Notes under the pieces: model-generated
Told to the model about the DNA's origin: nothing
Databases searched by the model: none
What the model saw: the letters and a program-made list of their open reading frames with translations, nothing else
Shown: in pieces, positions 42,855 through 51,222 of the stretch
How the letters are laid out: every line of letters begins with the position of its first letter
Numbering within the stretch: position 1 is the stretch's first letter
Program-made: the position numbers and the translations under genes
Source of the DNA: Candidatus Electrothrix aarhusensis
GTDB lineage: Bacteria > Desulfobacterota > Desulfobulbia > Desulfobulbales > Desulfobulbaceae
Reading direction: 5' to 3'
NCBI GenBank assembly: GCA_004028505.1
Contig: MTKO01000064.1
Coordinates: 1 to 57,101, forward strand
Length of the DNA stretch: 57,101 nt

Positions 42855-43920
42855 GTGAATATTCGTCGTCAACAGGAAGAGCAGGAAAAAATCATACTCT
42901 CTCCCTATGCCTGCCTGAGTACACAGTCACGAGGTCGTTTCCGTCAAGAACCTGATGACTGCGATCTGCGCACAGTTTTTCAAAGAGATCGAGATCGTAT
43001 TCTTCACTCCAAAACCTTTCGTCGCCTGAAGCATAAGACCCAGGTCTTTCTTTCTCCCACCGGCGATCATTATCGTACCCGGCTTACCCATGTCCTGGAG
43101 GTTTCCCAGATAGCTCGAACCATTGCTACCTGTTTGCAACTGAACGAATACCTGACCGAGCTATCGCCTTGGGCCATGATCTTGGGCATACACCTTTGGC
43201 CATGCCGGGGAATACAGTCTGAATAAGTTACATCCTGGAGGGTTTAAACATTATATCCAGAGCTTGCGGGTGGTTGATTTTATCGAGAAAAACGGCAAAG
43301 GATTGAACCTGACCTGGGAGGTCAGGAACGGGATTGTTAAGCATTCCAAGGGGTATCGGGATATTCTGCCGGAAGACAGCAAGGAGTTGCCCGCCACGCT
43401 GGAGGGTCAGGCTGTGCGGGTGGCGGATATCATCGCCTATCTGAATCATGATATGGATGATGCCTTACGGGCCGGGATGATCCGGGAAAGCGATTTGCCG
43501 AAACACCTACGCGAGGTGGTCGGCGACAGGCCCTCTATGCGGGTTGACACTATGGTCCGTGATCTGATTACGGAAACCCTGCGGCTTGATGACGGACGCC
43601 TTCACTTGAGCCCGATGATGCAGGAGGTGATCAAGGATCTGCGCAGTTTTCTCTATAATAAGGTGTACCGCAATGAGCGTGTGCATAATGAGTTTGAGAA
43701 GGCCCAGAAGATCATCAACGAGTTGTACAGCTTTTTTTTGGAACATGAATTTTCTGATAATACAGAACATCCCTTTGTTGAGCGCCCTCCGGTGCGGGGG
43801 GACAAGGCGAGGAAGCAGTTGCATCGTCAGGTGTGTGACTTTATCGCCGGCATGACGGATCGCTATGCTTTGGGGATTTATCGGCATATTTTTATGCCTA
43901 AGCCTTGGTCGGTTTTGTAG
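42855..43920 (+). pseudogene. dgt: dGTP triphosphohydrolase (dGTPase), interrupted by two 1-nt deletions
   Basis: The enzyme hydrolyses dGTP to deoxyguanosine and triphosphate. The GTG at 42855 (AAGG upstream) opens [22 protein letters not shown], the usual start. [37 protein letters not shown] is intact. The HD motif region [18 protein letters not shown] is recovered only if one G is added after 43160 (GAG[G]CTATC) and one T near 43195 (CCTTT[T]GGC). The remainder (43264-43920) reads GLNLTWEVRNGIVKHSKG and VRVADIIAYLNHDMDDALRAG. Both lesions extend short runs, so sequencing error is as likely as a real pseudogene. Confidence 0.8.
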
Positions 43921-44112
43921 GAGGATTCAGTACAGCGGCTTTGTTGACATGTTGACATTGGCACTTGTTCAGGGTAATTTTTCGATAAAATAGAGTACGT
44001 AACAAGTCAGTGCCAATCACGGGTCGTAAACTCACTGCCTGTCTTCGCCTCGCAGAAGATAAATTCTTTCCTTTTCTCTTATGGATAACCATATGCAACC
44101 GGAGGTGCCAAA

Positions 44113-45531
44113 TTGAGCCGCTACAGCAACGATGAATGGACCTTGGTCGATACCCTGGGGTATGGGCCTTTTATTCAACAGCTCCTCGGGTTAATAGAGA
44201 AAGCCCAACCGCCCTTTTCAATAGGTATTTATGGTGGTTGGGGAACCGGTAAAACCAGTATAATGCGACAGTTGTTTTTCAGAACCGGCGGAAGGATATC
44301 TTCTGTCCTACTGCCGTTATCAGAAGATCCTGTCGAAGAGCACCTTGATCCGAGAACTATAGAACGAATTACGGAATTCAGGGGGAATAACACAAAAATG
44401 AGAGCGGTCTGGTTTAATCCCTGGCAGCATCAGTTTGATAACGATCCGATTATCGGATTGCTCCATGAAATCAGAGAAAACTTTGATCTTTTTTCGCAAG
44501 TTGGAGAAGAAGCTAAAAAACTTGCGGACGTGAGTGTACGGGGAGGACTTGATATCCTGAGCAGTATCATTAATAAGCTGACCACTGCGAAGGTCGATCC
44601 GGGAAAACTTGAACAGTACGGTGAAAAATACGAAGCAAAGCAATTTGCCGTTAAGAGCTCTTCTCAGCGATTCCGACTCCTTTTTGAAAAGGCCATCGAA
44701 AAACTCTTAGGCGGCAAAGACGGCGAGCAGAAAACCCTGGTTGTCTATATTGATGATCTGGATCGTTGCACTGACACAAACACCATCAAGCTCATCGAAG
44801 GGATCAAACTCTATCTCGCCACCTCCAACTGTGTTTTCGTTTTCGGTATGGACCAGGTGAATGTCCTGCGGGCTCTGGAGCATCATCAGATCCACAAAGA
44901 TTATCTGGATAAACTCTTTCAGAGTATTATTCGTATCCCTTTGAGTAAAAAATATCCCGCCTTGATTCGAGAAATTGTCGGCGACTATTTTCCTGACGTG
45001 TATACTGACGGACTAACCCGGTTGCTCAACGGTATTTTGGAGAAAAATCCACGCAAGGTAAAAAATTTTCTCAACTCCTTCAGGTCGTACTGGGAGTTAT
45101 TGAACCTTTCAACGGATGATAGAGCTGATCAGCCTCAGTTAAGGATTGAAATAGCGGCCCTGTTTCACTACCTGCGCATCTACTGCGAACCCGTCTTTAC
45201 GGTGTTGGAACGTCATCCTGATTATATCGCGGCCCTGAGCAATGTCTGTCAGAGCAACCCGCCGGATCAGAATGTTGAACGGTTGTTTTACGAATATCTG
45301 CGCAACCCGATTATAGAATCTACTGTTCCTGCCAGCGACGATGAAACAGAAGAACTGGTACCGGAAGGCAGGTTGAGCAAAGAAGATCTTGAGTATATGA
45401 AGGATATTTCACCGCGCTATGAATCCCTGGATTATTTCAAAACGATTTTTGTAGAATCTTACCGCAATACAATCGCGGACTATGACCAGGAAACATTGAA
45501 CCGGTATCTCGGAGTTATTGACCATGCATAA
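44113..45531 (+). CDS. KAP-family P-loop NTPase
   Basis: A 472-aa protein starting at TTG 44113 with a perfect GGAGG site 7 bp upstream. The KAP pattern: LGYGPFIQQLLGLIEKA, Walker A IYGGWGTGKTS, the family motif VWFNPWQHQFD, and Walker B VVYIDDLDRC followed by the second KAP segment VFVFGMDQVNVLRAL. The transmembrane insertion typical of many KAP members is not evident. KAP ATPases are often linked to the membrane or to phage exclusion (PifA type). The stop overlaps the start of a NACHT protein, so the two form an operon and probably a functional pair. Confidence 0.85.
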   Translation: MSRYSNDEWTLVDTLGYGPFIQQLLGLIEKAQPPFSIGIYGGWGTGKTSIMRQLFFRTGGRISSVLLPLSEDPVEEHLDPRTIERITEFRGNNTKMRAVWFNPWQHQFDNDPIIGLLHEIRENFDLFSQVGEEAKKLADVSVRGGLDILSSIINKLTTAKVDPGKLEQYGEKYEAKQFAVKSSSQRFRLLFEKAIEKLLGGKDGEQKTLVVYIDDLDRCTDTNTIKLIEGIKLYLATSNCVFVFGMDQVNVLRALEHHQIHKDYLDKLFQSIIRIPLSKKYPALIREIVGDYFPDVYTDGLTRLLNGILEKNPRKVKNFLNSFRSYWELLNLSTDDRADQPQLRIEIAALFHYLRIYCEPVFTVLERHPDYIAALSNVCQSNPPDQNVERLFYEYLRNPIIESTVPASDDETEELVPEGRLSKEDLEYMKDISPRYESLDYFKTIFVESYRNTIADYDQETLNRYLGVIDHA

Positions 45532-48460
45532 CGATATCACCCCCTCCTTTCGTGAAACTGTTGCTCAGCGCGAATTCCGGCAAACGTATCAGGAGAAACT
45601 GCACGAGGTCTACAGCTTCCATGAAGCGCTCGGCCTCATGGACCTGGGCGAGGATAAAAAAATATCGCTTCGGGATATCTTTGTCCCGATCAGGTTTAGC
45701 AGCAAAGAGTTGAGCGAGAGCAGGGACTGGGAAGATGAGGAAGGCACTTCTTCGCTTATCAATATTTTCATGCAACATCGACATATTGTTCTTTCAGGGA
45801 GGCCGGGCAGCGGGAAGACCACGGTCTCCCGCATGATCATCAACCTGTTGACCGCCAAGGCCTTGACCAGCTTCACCAAGCAATGCGGTCGAAGAATTCC
45901 TCTGTATTTTAAACTGCGTGATTACCAACTGAGCAGCATCTCCTCTCCTGAAATTTTGCTGGATCAGTTTGTTGCATCGCAGAGCCGAACCTTGGATTAT
46001 GAGGTTTCCAGAGAACACATAGAGTTTTATCTTCGACAGGGCTGGTGTTTCATTATCTTGGATGGTGTGGATGAGGTTGGGGGGTGGAAAAACCGTATCC
46101 GGATCAGGAGGTTTGTCATAAACCATTTTATGACTTTTCACGAGGATAACTATCTGTTGGTTACCAGCCGTCCAGCAGGGTTAGAACGAGTCCCTTTCAC
46201 CGAATATTTTGGCGAAAAGGAAAAGAAATTACAATATAAACTCCCGACTCTCTATCATGTAGATTCCTTTAATAAGAAGCAGACCGGCGAATTCTGCCAA
46301 AAATGGTTTGCCCTGCGGGAAGAAAATCCGAAGATCGTGCAAAAGAAGGCAGTGGAATTTCGAGACTCTATTGAAAAGATCAAAAGCCTGTCCGTGCTCA
46401 AGCGACGCCCTGTCTTCCTGACCATGATGGCCCATATTCACACCACCAAGGGCAAGCTGCCCCATTCTAGGGCCAAGGCCTATGAATATATGGTAGATGC
46501 CTATATTGAGCATATTGATATTACCCGCCGTCTCCATAAGGAACTGTATCCAGATGAGCATTATGACGAGTGGACCTTTGAGGACAAGATCAAGCTGCTG
46601 GAAGGGATCGCCTATAAGCTACAATGCGCTGAGGCCAAGGGGCAGGATAAAGATAAGAAGAAAAATCACAAGAAGGAACATGAGAAGGATGACGACGCCG
46701 TTATTGTAGTGAGTCGTCAGGAATTGCTTGAACTCATCACGACCGTTATCCAGGAAAGGAAGGAGGGCTGGCAGACCATTAAAGAGGAACATGCGGAGTC
46801 CTTGCTCAGTTTTTATCTGACTAGAACTGGTCTTCTCCATGAACCGGAGGAAGAGCGAGTCCAGTTCTCCCATCTTAGTTTTCAGGAGTATCTGACAGCT
46901 CGTTATATCTATCGGCTGGTTATTGAGAATTTCTTCCAGGCCGCAGAGATCCTGAAAGAGGAAATCCTGGGGCGATTGACCGGGGCATTATTTCCCAAGT
47001 GGAGTGAGACTCTGTTGCTGTTTTTCAGCCTCAATAAGGCGGCTACCACAGATATTCTTCGGAATTTGCAGAAGGAGGTGGAAGAGGATAGTGGGGAGGA
47101 CGAGTATTTCCATATTCTCGTGATGAACATGCTGGATTCTGAGGAATACGGAATTAAGGATTCGGATCTGGGGTATTGGACAAGGGAATGTGTAGAATAT
47201 ATTGCCAGAGCTGATCGATTGAATGAGCGTGAAGAAAGGGATTCAGGAAACAAGGGTTTCGGTCTGGTTCAACAGTATTTTTTTTCTGAGGACCGGGAGG
47301 GAAAAGTAGAGGCTACACGCGATGCACTCCATGAATTTTTTGATAAATATTTCCTGTCTATTCAAGAGGGAGAATATAATGTGCAGGAAGGTAGATGTTT
47401 GGAAAATATTCTCTATTTTATCTCTTGTTCTCCTGTGCTTGACAATTTTTTTCAGAACAAAATAGAAAAGGCTGTGCCGGTGTTGCTGGACAGAAACCGT
47501 TATGGCTTGCAGTTTTTGCCTGCAATGGAGTTATTTGTTGTATCATTCACCGAAATAGCCGATTTCGTTGCTGCTGTGTATACCATTGATGAGGCAATGG
47601 CTTGTAAAGATTTTCTTGGTAAATCAATTGGTCATCGGCTAGTACAAAAGAAAGATAGAAAAGAGAGAGATGTTTTACTGAGATGGTCAATGTTACTGGA
47701 AAATTTATTGGTATTCTACTTTCATGAAGCACTCTGCCAAGCAGATACTTTTGCAAAATACAATTTAAACACGGAACAATACAAGACGTCAGCTTTGCAA
47801 CTACAATCTCTTTATCAACGCTATATGTTGTTTTGGAGCACTCTGTGCTATAATAACGTTTTTAATTTTTTAGCTGAAAAAACATTAGGAAAAGGTACTT
47901 CGTTTTACGGACGGATAATTGGGCTTAGAGCAATTCACTGGACAGAGCGAAAACATCTTAATATTGCGTTCTGGGTGTCCGACGGTATATTTCCTGACGA
48001 ATCAACCTTTGGAAACCCTTTACTATTAATAAAAAAAATAACAAAAGTGTTAACTCGGGAAGAAGCTGATATATTGTCAAGGCCCTTGGTAATTCTCTTT
48101 TCTTCCATTGCCTTCCTCTACTCCGACATAGAACACGACCAAGACGGCAACAGGTATGACTACCTCTGGACCACCTACGAAGAACTCCAACACATCTATA
48201 CCCTTCTGCAAAACCCGGAAGCCCTGTACGAGCACCTGAAAGAAATATCCACCTCAATTATTGATAAACCCACTTTCCTTGAGCAATATAAAGAATACGA
48301 CCAAAAACCCTATTCCATGCGCAATATGGCGAAAACCGTATTGGACCGGGGCAAAGAAAACTACCCGGACAGCGATAACGACAAGATGCTGAAAAAATGT
48401 CAGGAGCTGGTGGAGCGGGTTGCCCGGCAGGTGGAGGCAGAGAAAAGGGCTGAAGCGTGA
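45524..48460 (+). CDS. NACHT-domain STAND NTPase
   Basis: About 978 aa. The preferred start is the ATG at 45524 (GGAG at 45511, in-frame TTG at 45518 possible); it overlaps the KAP gene by 8 bp. An N-terminal domain of about 85 residues precedes Walker A VLSGRPGSGKTTVSRMI (about 87), Walker B FIILDGVDEVGGW, sensor-like TSRPAGLERV, and the NACHT helical segment RRPVFLTMMAHIHTTKGKLP ... FSHLSFQEYLTARYI. The C-terminal half (about 470-978) is long, helical and of unknown fold, presumably the sensor. Bacterial NACHT proteins (bNACHT, Avs relatives) are anti-phage defence ATPases. The N-terminal effector is not a recognised nuclease. Confidence 0.85.
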   Translation: MHNDITPSFRETVAQREFRQTYQEKLHEVYSFHEALGLMDLGEDKKISLRDIFVPIRFSSKELSESRDWEDEEGTSSLINIFMQHRHIVLSGRPGSGKTTVSRMIINLLTAKALTSFTKQCGRRIPLYFKLRDYQLSSISSPEILLDQFVASQSRTLDYEVSREHIEFYLRQGWCFIILDGVDEVGGWKNRIRIRRFVINHFMTFHEDNYLLVTSRPAGLERVPFTEYFGEKEKKLQYKLPTLYHVDSFNKKQTGEFCQKWFALREENPKIVQKKAVEFRDSIEKIKSLSVLKRRPVFLTMMAHIHTTKGKLPHSRAKAYEYMVDAYIEHIDITRRLHKELYPDEHYDEWTFEDKIKLLEGIAYKLQCAEAKGQDKDKKKNHKKEHEKDDDAVIVVSRQELLELITTVIQERKEGWQTIKEEHAESLLSFYLTRTGLLHEPEEERVQFSHLSFQEYLTARYIYRLVIENFFQAAEILKEEILGRLTGALFPKWSETLLLFFSLNKAATTDILRNLQKEVEEDSGEDEYFHILVMNMLDSEEYGIKDSDLGYWTRECVEYIARADRLNEREERDSGNKGFGLVQQYFFSEDREGKVEATRDALHEFFDKYFLSIQEGEYNVQEGRCLENILYFISCSPVLDNFFQNKIEKAVPVLLDRNRYGLQFLPAMELFVVSFTEIADFVAAVYTIDEAMACKDFLGKSIGHRLVQKKDRKERDVLLRWSMLLENLLVFYFHEALCQADTFAKYNLNTEQYKTSALQLQSLYQRYMLFWSTLCYNNVFNFLAEKTLGKGTSFYGRIIGLRAIHWTERKHLNIAFWVSDGIFPDESTFGNPLLLIKKITKVLTREEADILSRPLVILFSSIAFLYSDIEHDQDGNRYDYLWTTYEELQHIYTLLQNPEALYEHLKEISTSIIDKPTFLEQYKEYDQKPYSMRNMAKTVLDRGKENYPDSDNDKMLKKCQELVERVARQVEAEKRAEA

Positions 48461-48593
48461 TGAGGGCGACCTTGGTGAGGTCAGATGCCAGCAGGGCAAA
48501 AGTAATAGTATGTCGTAAAGAAAAGTGGTAACATCAGCATGCTGTTTCATTTGATAACAAAAGATAACAAAAACGATAGAATAATAACATATT

Positions 48594-49823
48594 ATGAAAA
48601 ACGGATATTTCGGCCAGTGGGGTGGTGCGTTCATCCCGGAAGTGCTTCACCAGACCTTTGCAGAATTACATAAAGCCTATGCGGCGGCACGAGCCGATGA
48701 GAAATTCTGGCAGGAATATGTCGATCTGATGAGCAATTACTCCTGCCGTCCCACGCCCTTGACCTTTGCCGAAAACCTCTCCGATCACTTGGGCGGAGCA
48801 CGGATTTATATCAAGCGGGAAGACCTGAACCACACCGGTGCTCATAAGGCCAATAACGTGATGGGACAAGGGTTGCTGGTCAAGCGCATGGGTAAGAAAC
48901 GGGTCATAGCCGAGACCGGGGCAGGGCAGCACGGTGTTGCTACCGCGACGATGGCGGCACGATTCGGGTTTGACTGCACGATTTATATGGGTGAAGTGGA
49001 CGTGGCCCGACAGCGACCCAATGTCTTCTGGATGGAAAAGCTGGGAGCCACAGTGGTGCCGGTGAAGGATGGCTCCAGAACCCTGAAGGATGCTATTAAC
49101 GAGGCCTTCCGTGACTGGGTTACCAATATGGACAGCACCCATTATGTCTTTGGCACGGCCTGCGGCCCGGCTCCTTTCCCGGAGATGGTATCCTGGTTCC
49201 AGTCTATTATCGGCATTGAGGCGGAAAAACAGATCAAGGAGCAGCACGGCGGCTTGCCGGATCGGGTCTATGCCTGTGTGGGTGGCGGTTCAAATGCTAT
49301 GGGGATCTTTCAGGGCTTTCTGGATCATAACGAGGTGGAACTGGTCGGGGTGGAAGCGGGTGGCAAGGGTATCGATACAGAAGAGCATGCCTCCAGAATG
49401 GTGGGCGACCGGGCAACGCCGGGCGTAGCCCAGGGCTATAAGACCATGTTTCTTCAGGATACTGACGGGCAGATGCTTGATACCCATTCCATTGCCGCAG
49501 GCCTGGACTATGTGGGCGTCTCCCCGATTCTGGCTGATCTGGGAGAAAAAGGTCGGGTTCGCTTTGAGGCTGCAACAGATACTGAGGTGCTGGAGGCCTT
49601 AAAATTAACCATGCGGCGGGAAGGAATTATCCCGGCCCTAGAGTCCTCCCACGCCTTTGTGCAGGCGATTAAGGAAGCCCCAACCATGTCTCGGGATCAG
49701 GCAATTATTATCAATATGTCTGGTCGCGGTGACAAGGATATCTTCACTATTGCCCATGCCTTTGATGACCCTTCCTGGAAGGAGTTTATTATTGGACGGG
49801 CTGCGGAATATGCAGCGAAATAA
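48594..49823 (+). CDS. trpB: Tryptophan synthase beta chain
   Basis: A 409-aa PLP enzyme joining indole and serine to tryptophan. Landmarks: YFGQWGGAFIPEVL, REDLNHTGAHKANNVMGQ (Schiff-base Lys in HK), ETGAGQHGVATATMAARFG, the cofactor phosphate site ACVGGGSNAMGIF, and the C-terminal ALESSHAFVQ and MSGRGDKD. It is of the TrpB1 type. No trpA is present downstream; instead bioD follows by 5 bp, suggesting a mixed operon. Confidence 0.95.
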   Translation: MKNGYFGQWGGAFIPEVLHQTFAELHKAYAAARADEKFWQEYVDLMSNYSCRPTPLTFAENLSDHLGGARIYIKREDLNHTGAHKANNVMGQGLLVKRMGKKRVIAETGAGQHGVATATMAARFGFDCTIYMGEVDVARQRPNVFWMEKLGATVVPVKDGSRTLKDAINEAFRDWVTNMDSTHYVFGTACGPAPFPEMVSWFQSIIGIEAEKQIKEQHGGLPDRVYACVGGGSNAMGIFQGFLDHNEVELVGVEAGGKGIDTEEHASRMVGDRATPGVAQGYKTMFLQDTDGQMLDTHSIAAGLDYVGVSPILADLGEKGRVRFEAATDTEVLEALKLTMRREGIIPALESSHAFVQAIKEAPTMSRDQAIIINMSGRGDKDIFTIAHAFDDPSWKEFIIGRAAEYAAK

Positions 49824-49828
49824 GGCCG

Positions 49829-50530
49829 ATGAATAAACCTAAACCTATAGTCATCTGCGGCATAGATACTGATGTGGGCAAGTCCGTGGTCACGGGCCTG
49901 CTTGCTCGTCATTTGATGGAGCAAGGCAAGGTGGTGATCACCCAGAAACCGGTCCAGACCGGTTGTAAGGGCCGTCCCGAAGATATTCTCCTGCATCGGA
50001 AATTTATGGGCACGGGCTGGCTTGCTCCGGACGAGCAGGGCCTGACCTGTTCCTATTGCTTCCCTTTTCCTGCCTCACCCCATCTTGCTGCGGAGCGTGC
50101 GGGTACGGTAATTGATCCGGCCCCGGCTGGACAGTGCACGGACACCTTGGCCGGACAGGTGGATCAGTTGATTATAGAGGGGGCAGGTGGTCTGCTGGTC
50201 CCGTTGACCCGGAAGCTCCTGTTGCTAGATTATTTGCAGACCCGTTCCTTCCCGTTGGTCCTCGTGACCACGCCCCGTCTCGGTTCCATTAATCATACCC
50301 TGCTCTGTCTTGAGGCGATTAAACAGCGTAATATGGAGCTGATGGGGCTGGTGTATAATGTATACGGGGCAGGTTATGATCCGAGAATTGTAACGGATTC
50401 ATTACGTATTTTCAGAGAAGCCCTAGGGCGCTACGGTTTTCCGAAAAATATCGTGTTGCTGCCAGATATCAAGGAGTCCCGCTCTGCGAATTGGGATACC
50501 TTATTCTCTGGATCTTCCGGTAGGGAATAA
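49829..50530 (+). CDS. bioD: Dethiobiotin synthase
   Basis: A 233-aa ATP-dependent carboxylase that closes the ureido ring of dethiobiotin from 7,8-diaminopelargonic acid and CO2. Motifs: ICGIDTDVGKSVVTGLLA (P-loop), TQKPVQTGC, ASPHLAAERAG and IIEGAGGLLVPLT. No other bio genes are adjacent. It is between trpB (5-bp gap) and plsY (6-bp gap). Confidence 0.92.
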   Translation: MNKPKPIVICGIDTDVGKSVVTGLLARHLMEQGKVVITQKPVQTGCKGRPEDILLHRKFMGTGWLAPDEQGLTCSYCFPFPASPHLAAERAGTVIDPAPAGQCTDTLAGQVDQLIIEGAGGLLVPLTRKLLLLDYLQTRSFPLVLVTTPRLGSINHTLLCLEAIKQRNMELMGLVYNVYGAGYDPRIVTDSLRIFREALGRYGFPKNIVLLPDIKESRSANWDTLFSGSSGRE

Positions 50531-50536
50531 GCGCAG

Positions 50537-51103
50537 ATGATGGCTGATCTGCTGATGGTGCTTGCCGCGTATCTGATCGGCGGCATCAGTACTGGGTATC
50601 TGTTGGTGTTGTTAAGGCGCGGTCTTGATATCCGTTCTACCGGCAGTGGCAGTTCCGGTGCCCGTAATGTAGGCCGAGTGCTCGGGCGCAGCGGATTTTA
50701 CCTGACTCTGATTGGCGATATCCTCAAAGGAATGCTGGTTGTCTTTACAGCTGTCCGTCTTGATTTTGCTCCGCTGATAATCGGAGCAACGGTTGTTGCG
50801 GTGATTGCTGGCCATATTTGGCCGGTGTGGCTGAAATTCCGGGGAGGGAAGGGTATTGCCACCAGCCTTGGGACTTTTCTTGCCCTTGATTATACCCTTG
50901 TATTGCTGGGCGGCGGGATAGTGCTTTTTGTCTACCTCCTGAGCCGTAATTTTTTACTCAGCTGGAGCACAGCCTTTATCCTGCTGCCTGTGCTTGCCCT
51001 CTTGTTCGGCTATCCCGCCTATATTTCAGCGTCGCTGGCTGTCACTGCTGTTATTGTCCTGTATGCACATAGAGCGAATATCAGCTCAGCTTTAACCACG
51101 TAA
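50537..51103 (+). CDS. plsY: Acyl-phosphate:glycerol-3-phosphate acyltransferase, PlsY family
   Basis: A 188-aa inner-membrane enzyme that acylates glycerol-3-phosphate in phospholipid synthesis. It has about five hydrophobic segments and the PlsY loops GSGSSGARNVGRVLGRSGF, GHIWPVWLKFRGGKGIATSLG and YAHRANI. The length is slightly short but within family range. Confidence 0.88.
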   Translation: MMADLLMVLAAYLIGGISTGYLLVLLRRGLDIRSTGSGSSGARNVGRVLGRSGFYLTLIGDILKGMLVVFTAVRLDFAPLIIGATVVAVIAGHIWPVWLKFRGGKGIATSLGTFLALDYTLVLLGGGIVLFVYLLSRNFLLSWSTAFILLPVLALLFGYPAYISASLAVTAVIVLYAHRANISSALTT

Positions 51104-51154
51104 CCAAGTCAGTATAATCCCCATCCCTCCCCTCTGGGGAGGGATAACAAAAAA

Positions 51155-51199
51155 TGAAAGTTGAGCCGGGCGACTCCAAAGAGCCACCCCGTACTTTCA
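51155..51199 (+). repeat. Intergenic repeat element TGAAAGT...ACTTTCATATAAA, copy C
   Basis: A 45-bp copy of the element at 20020-20063 with the same inverted ends and right flank. It is preceded by a separate palindrome (CCCTCCCCTCTGGGGAGGG). It lies 24 bp before the start of the fused acetyltransferase-aminotransferase gene. Confidence 0.6.
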
Positions 51200-51222
51200 T
51201 ATAAAAGACTAGGAGCAGAATT

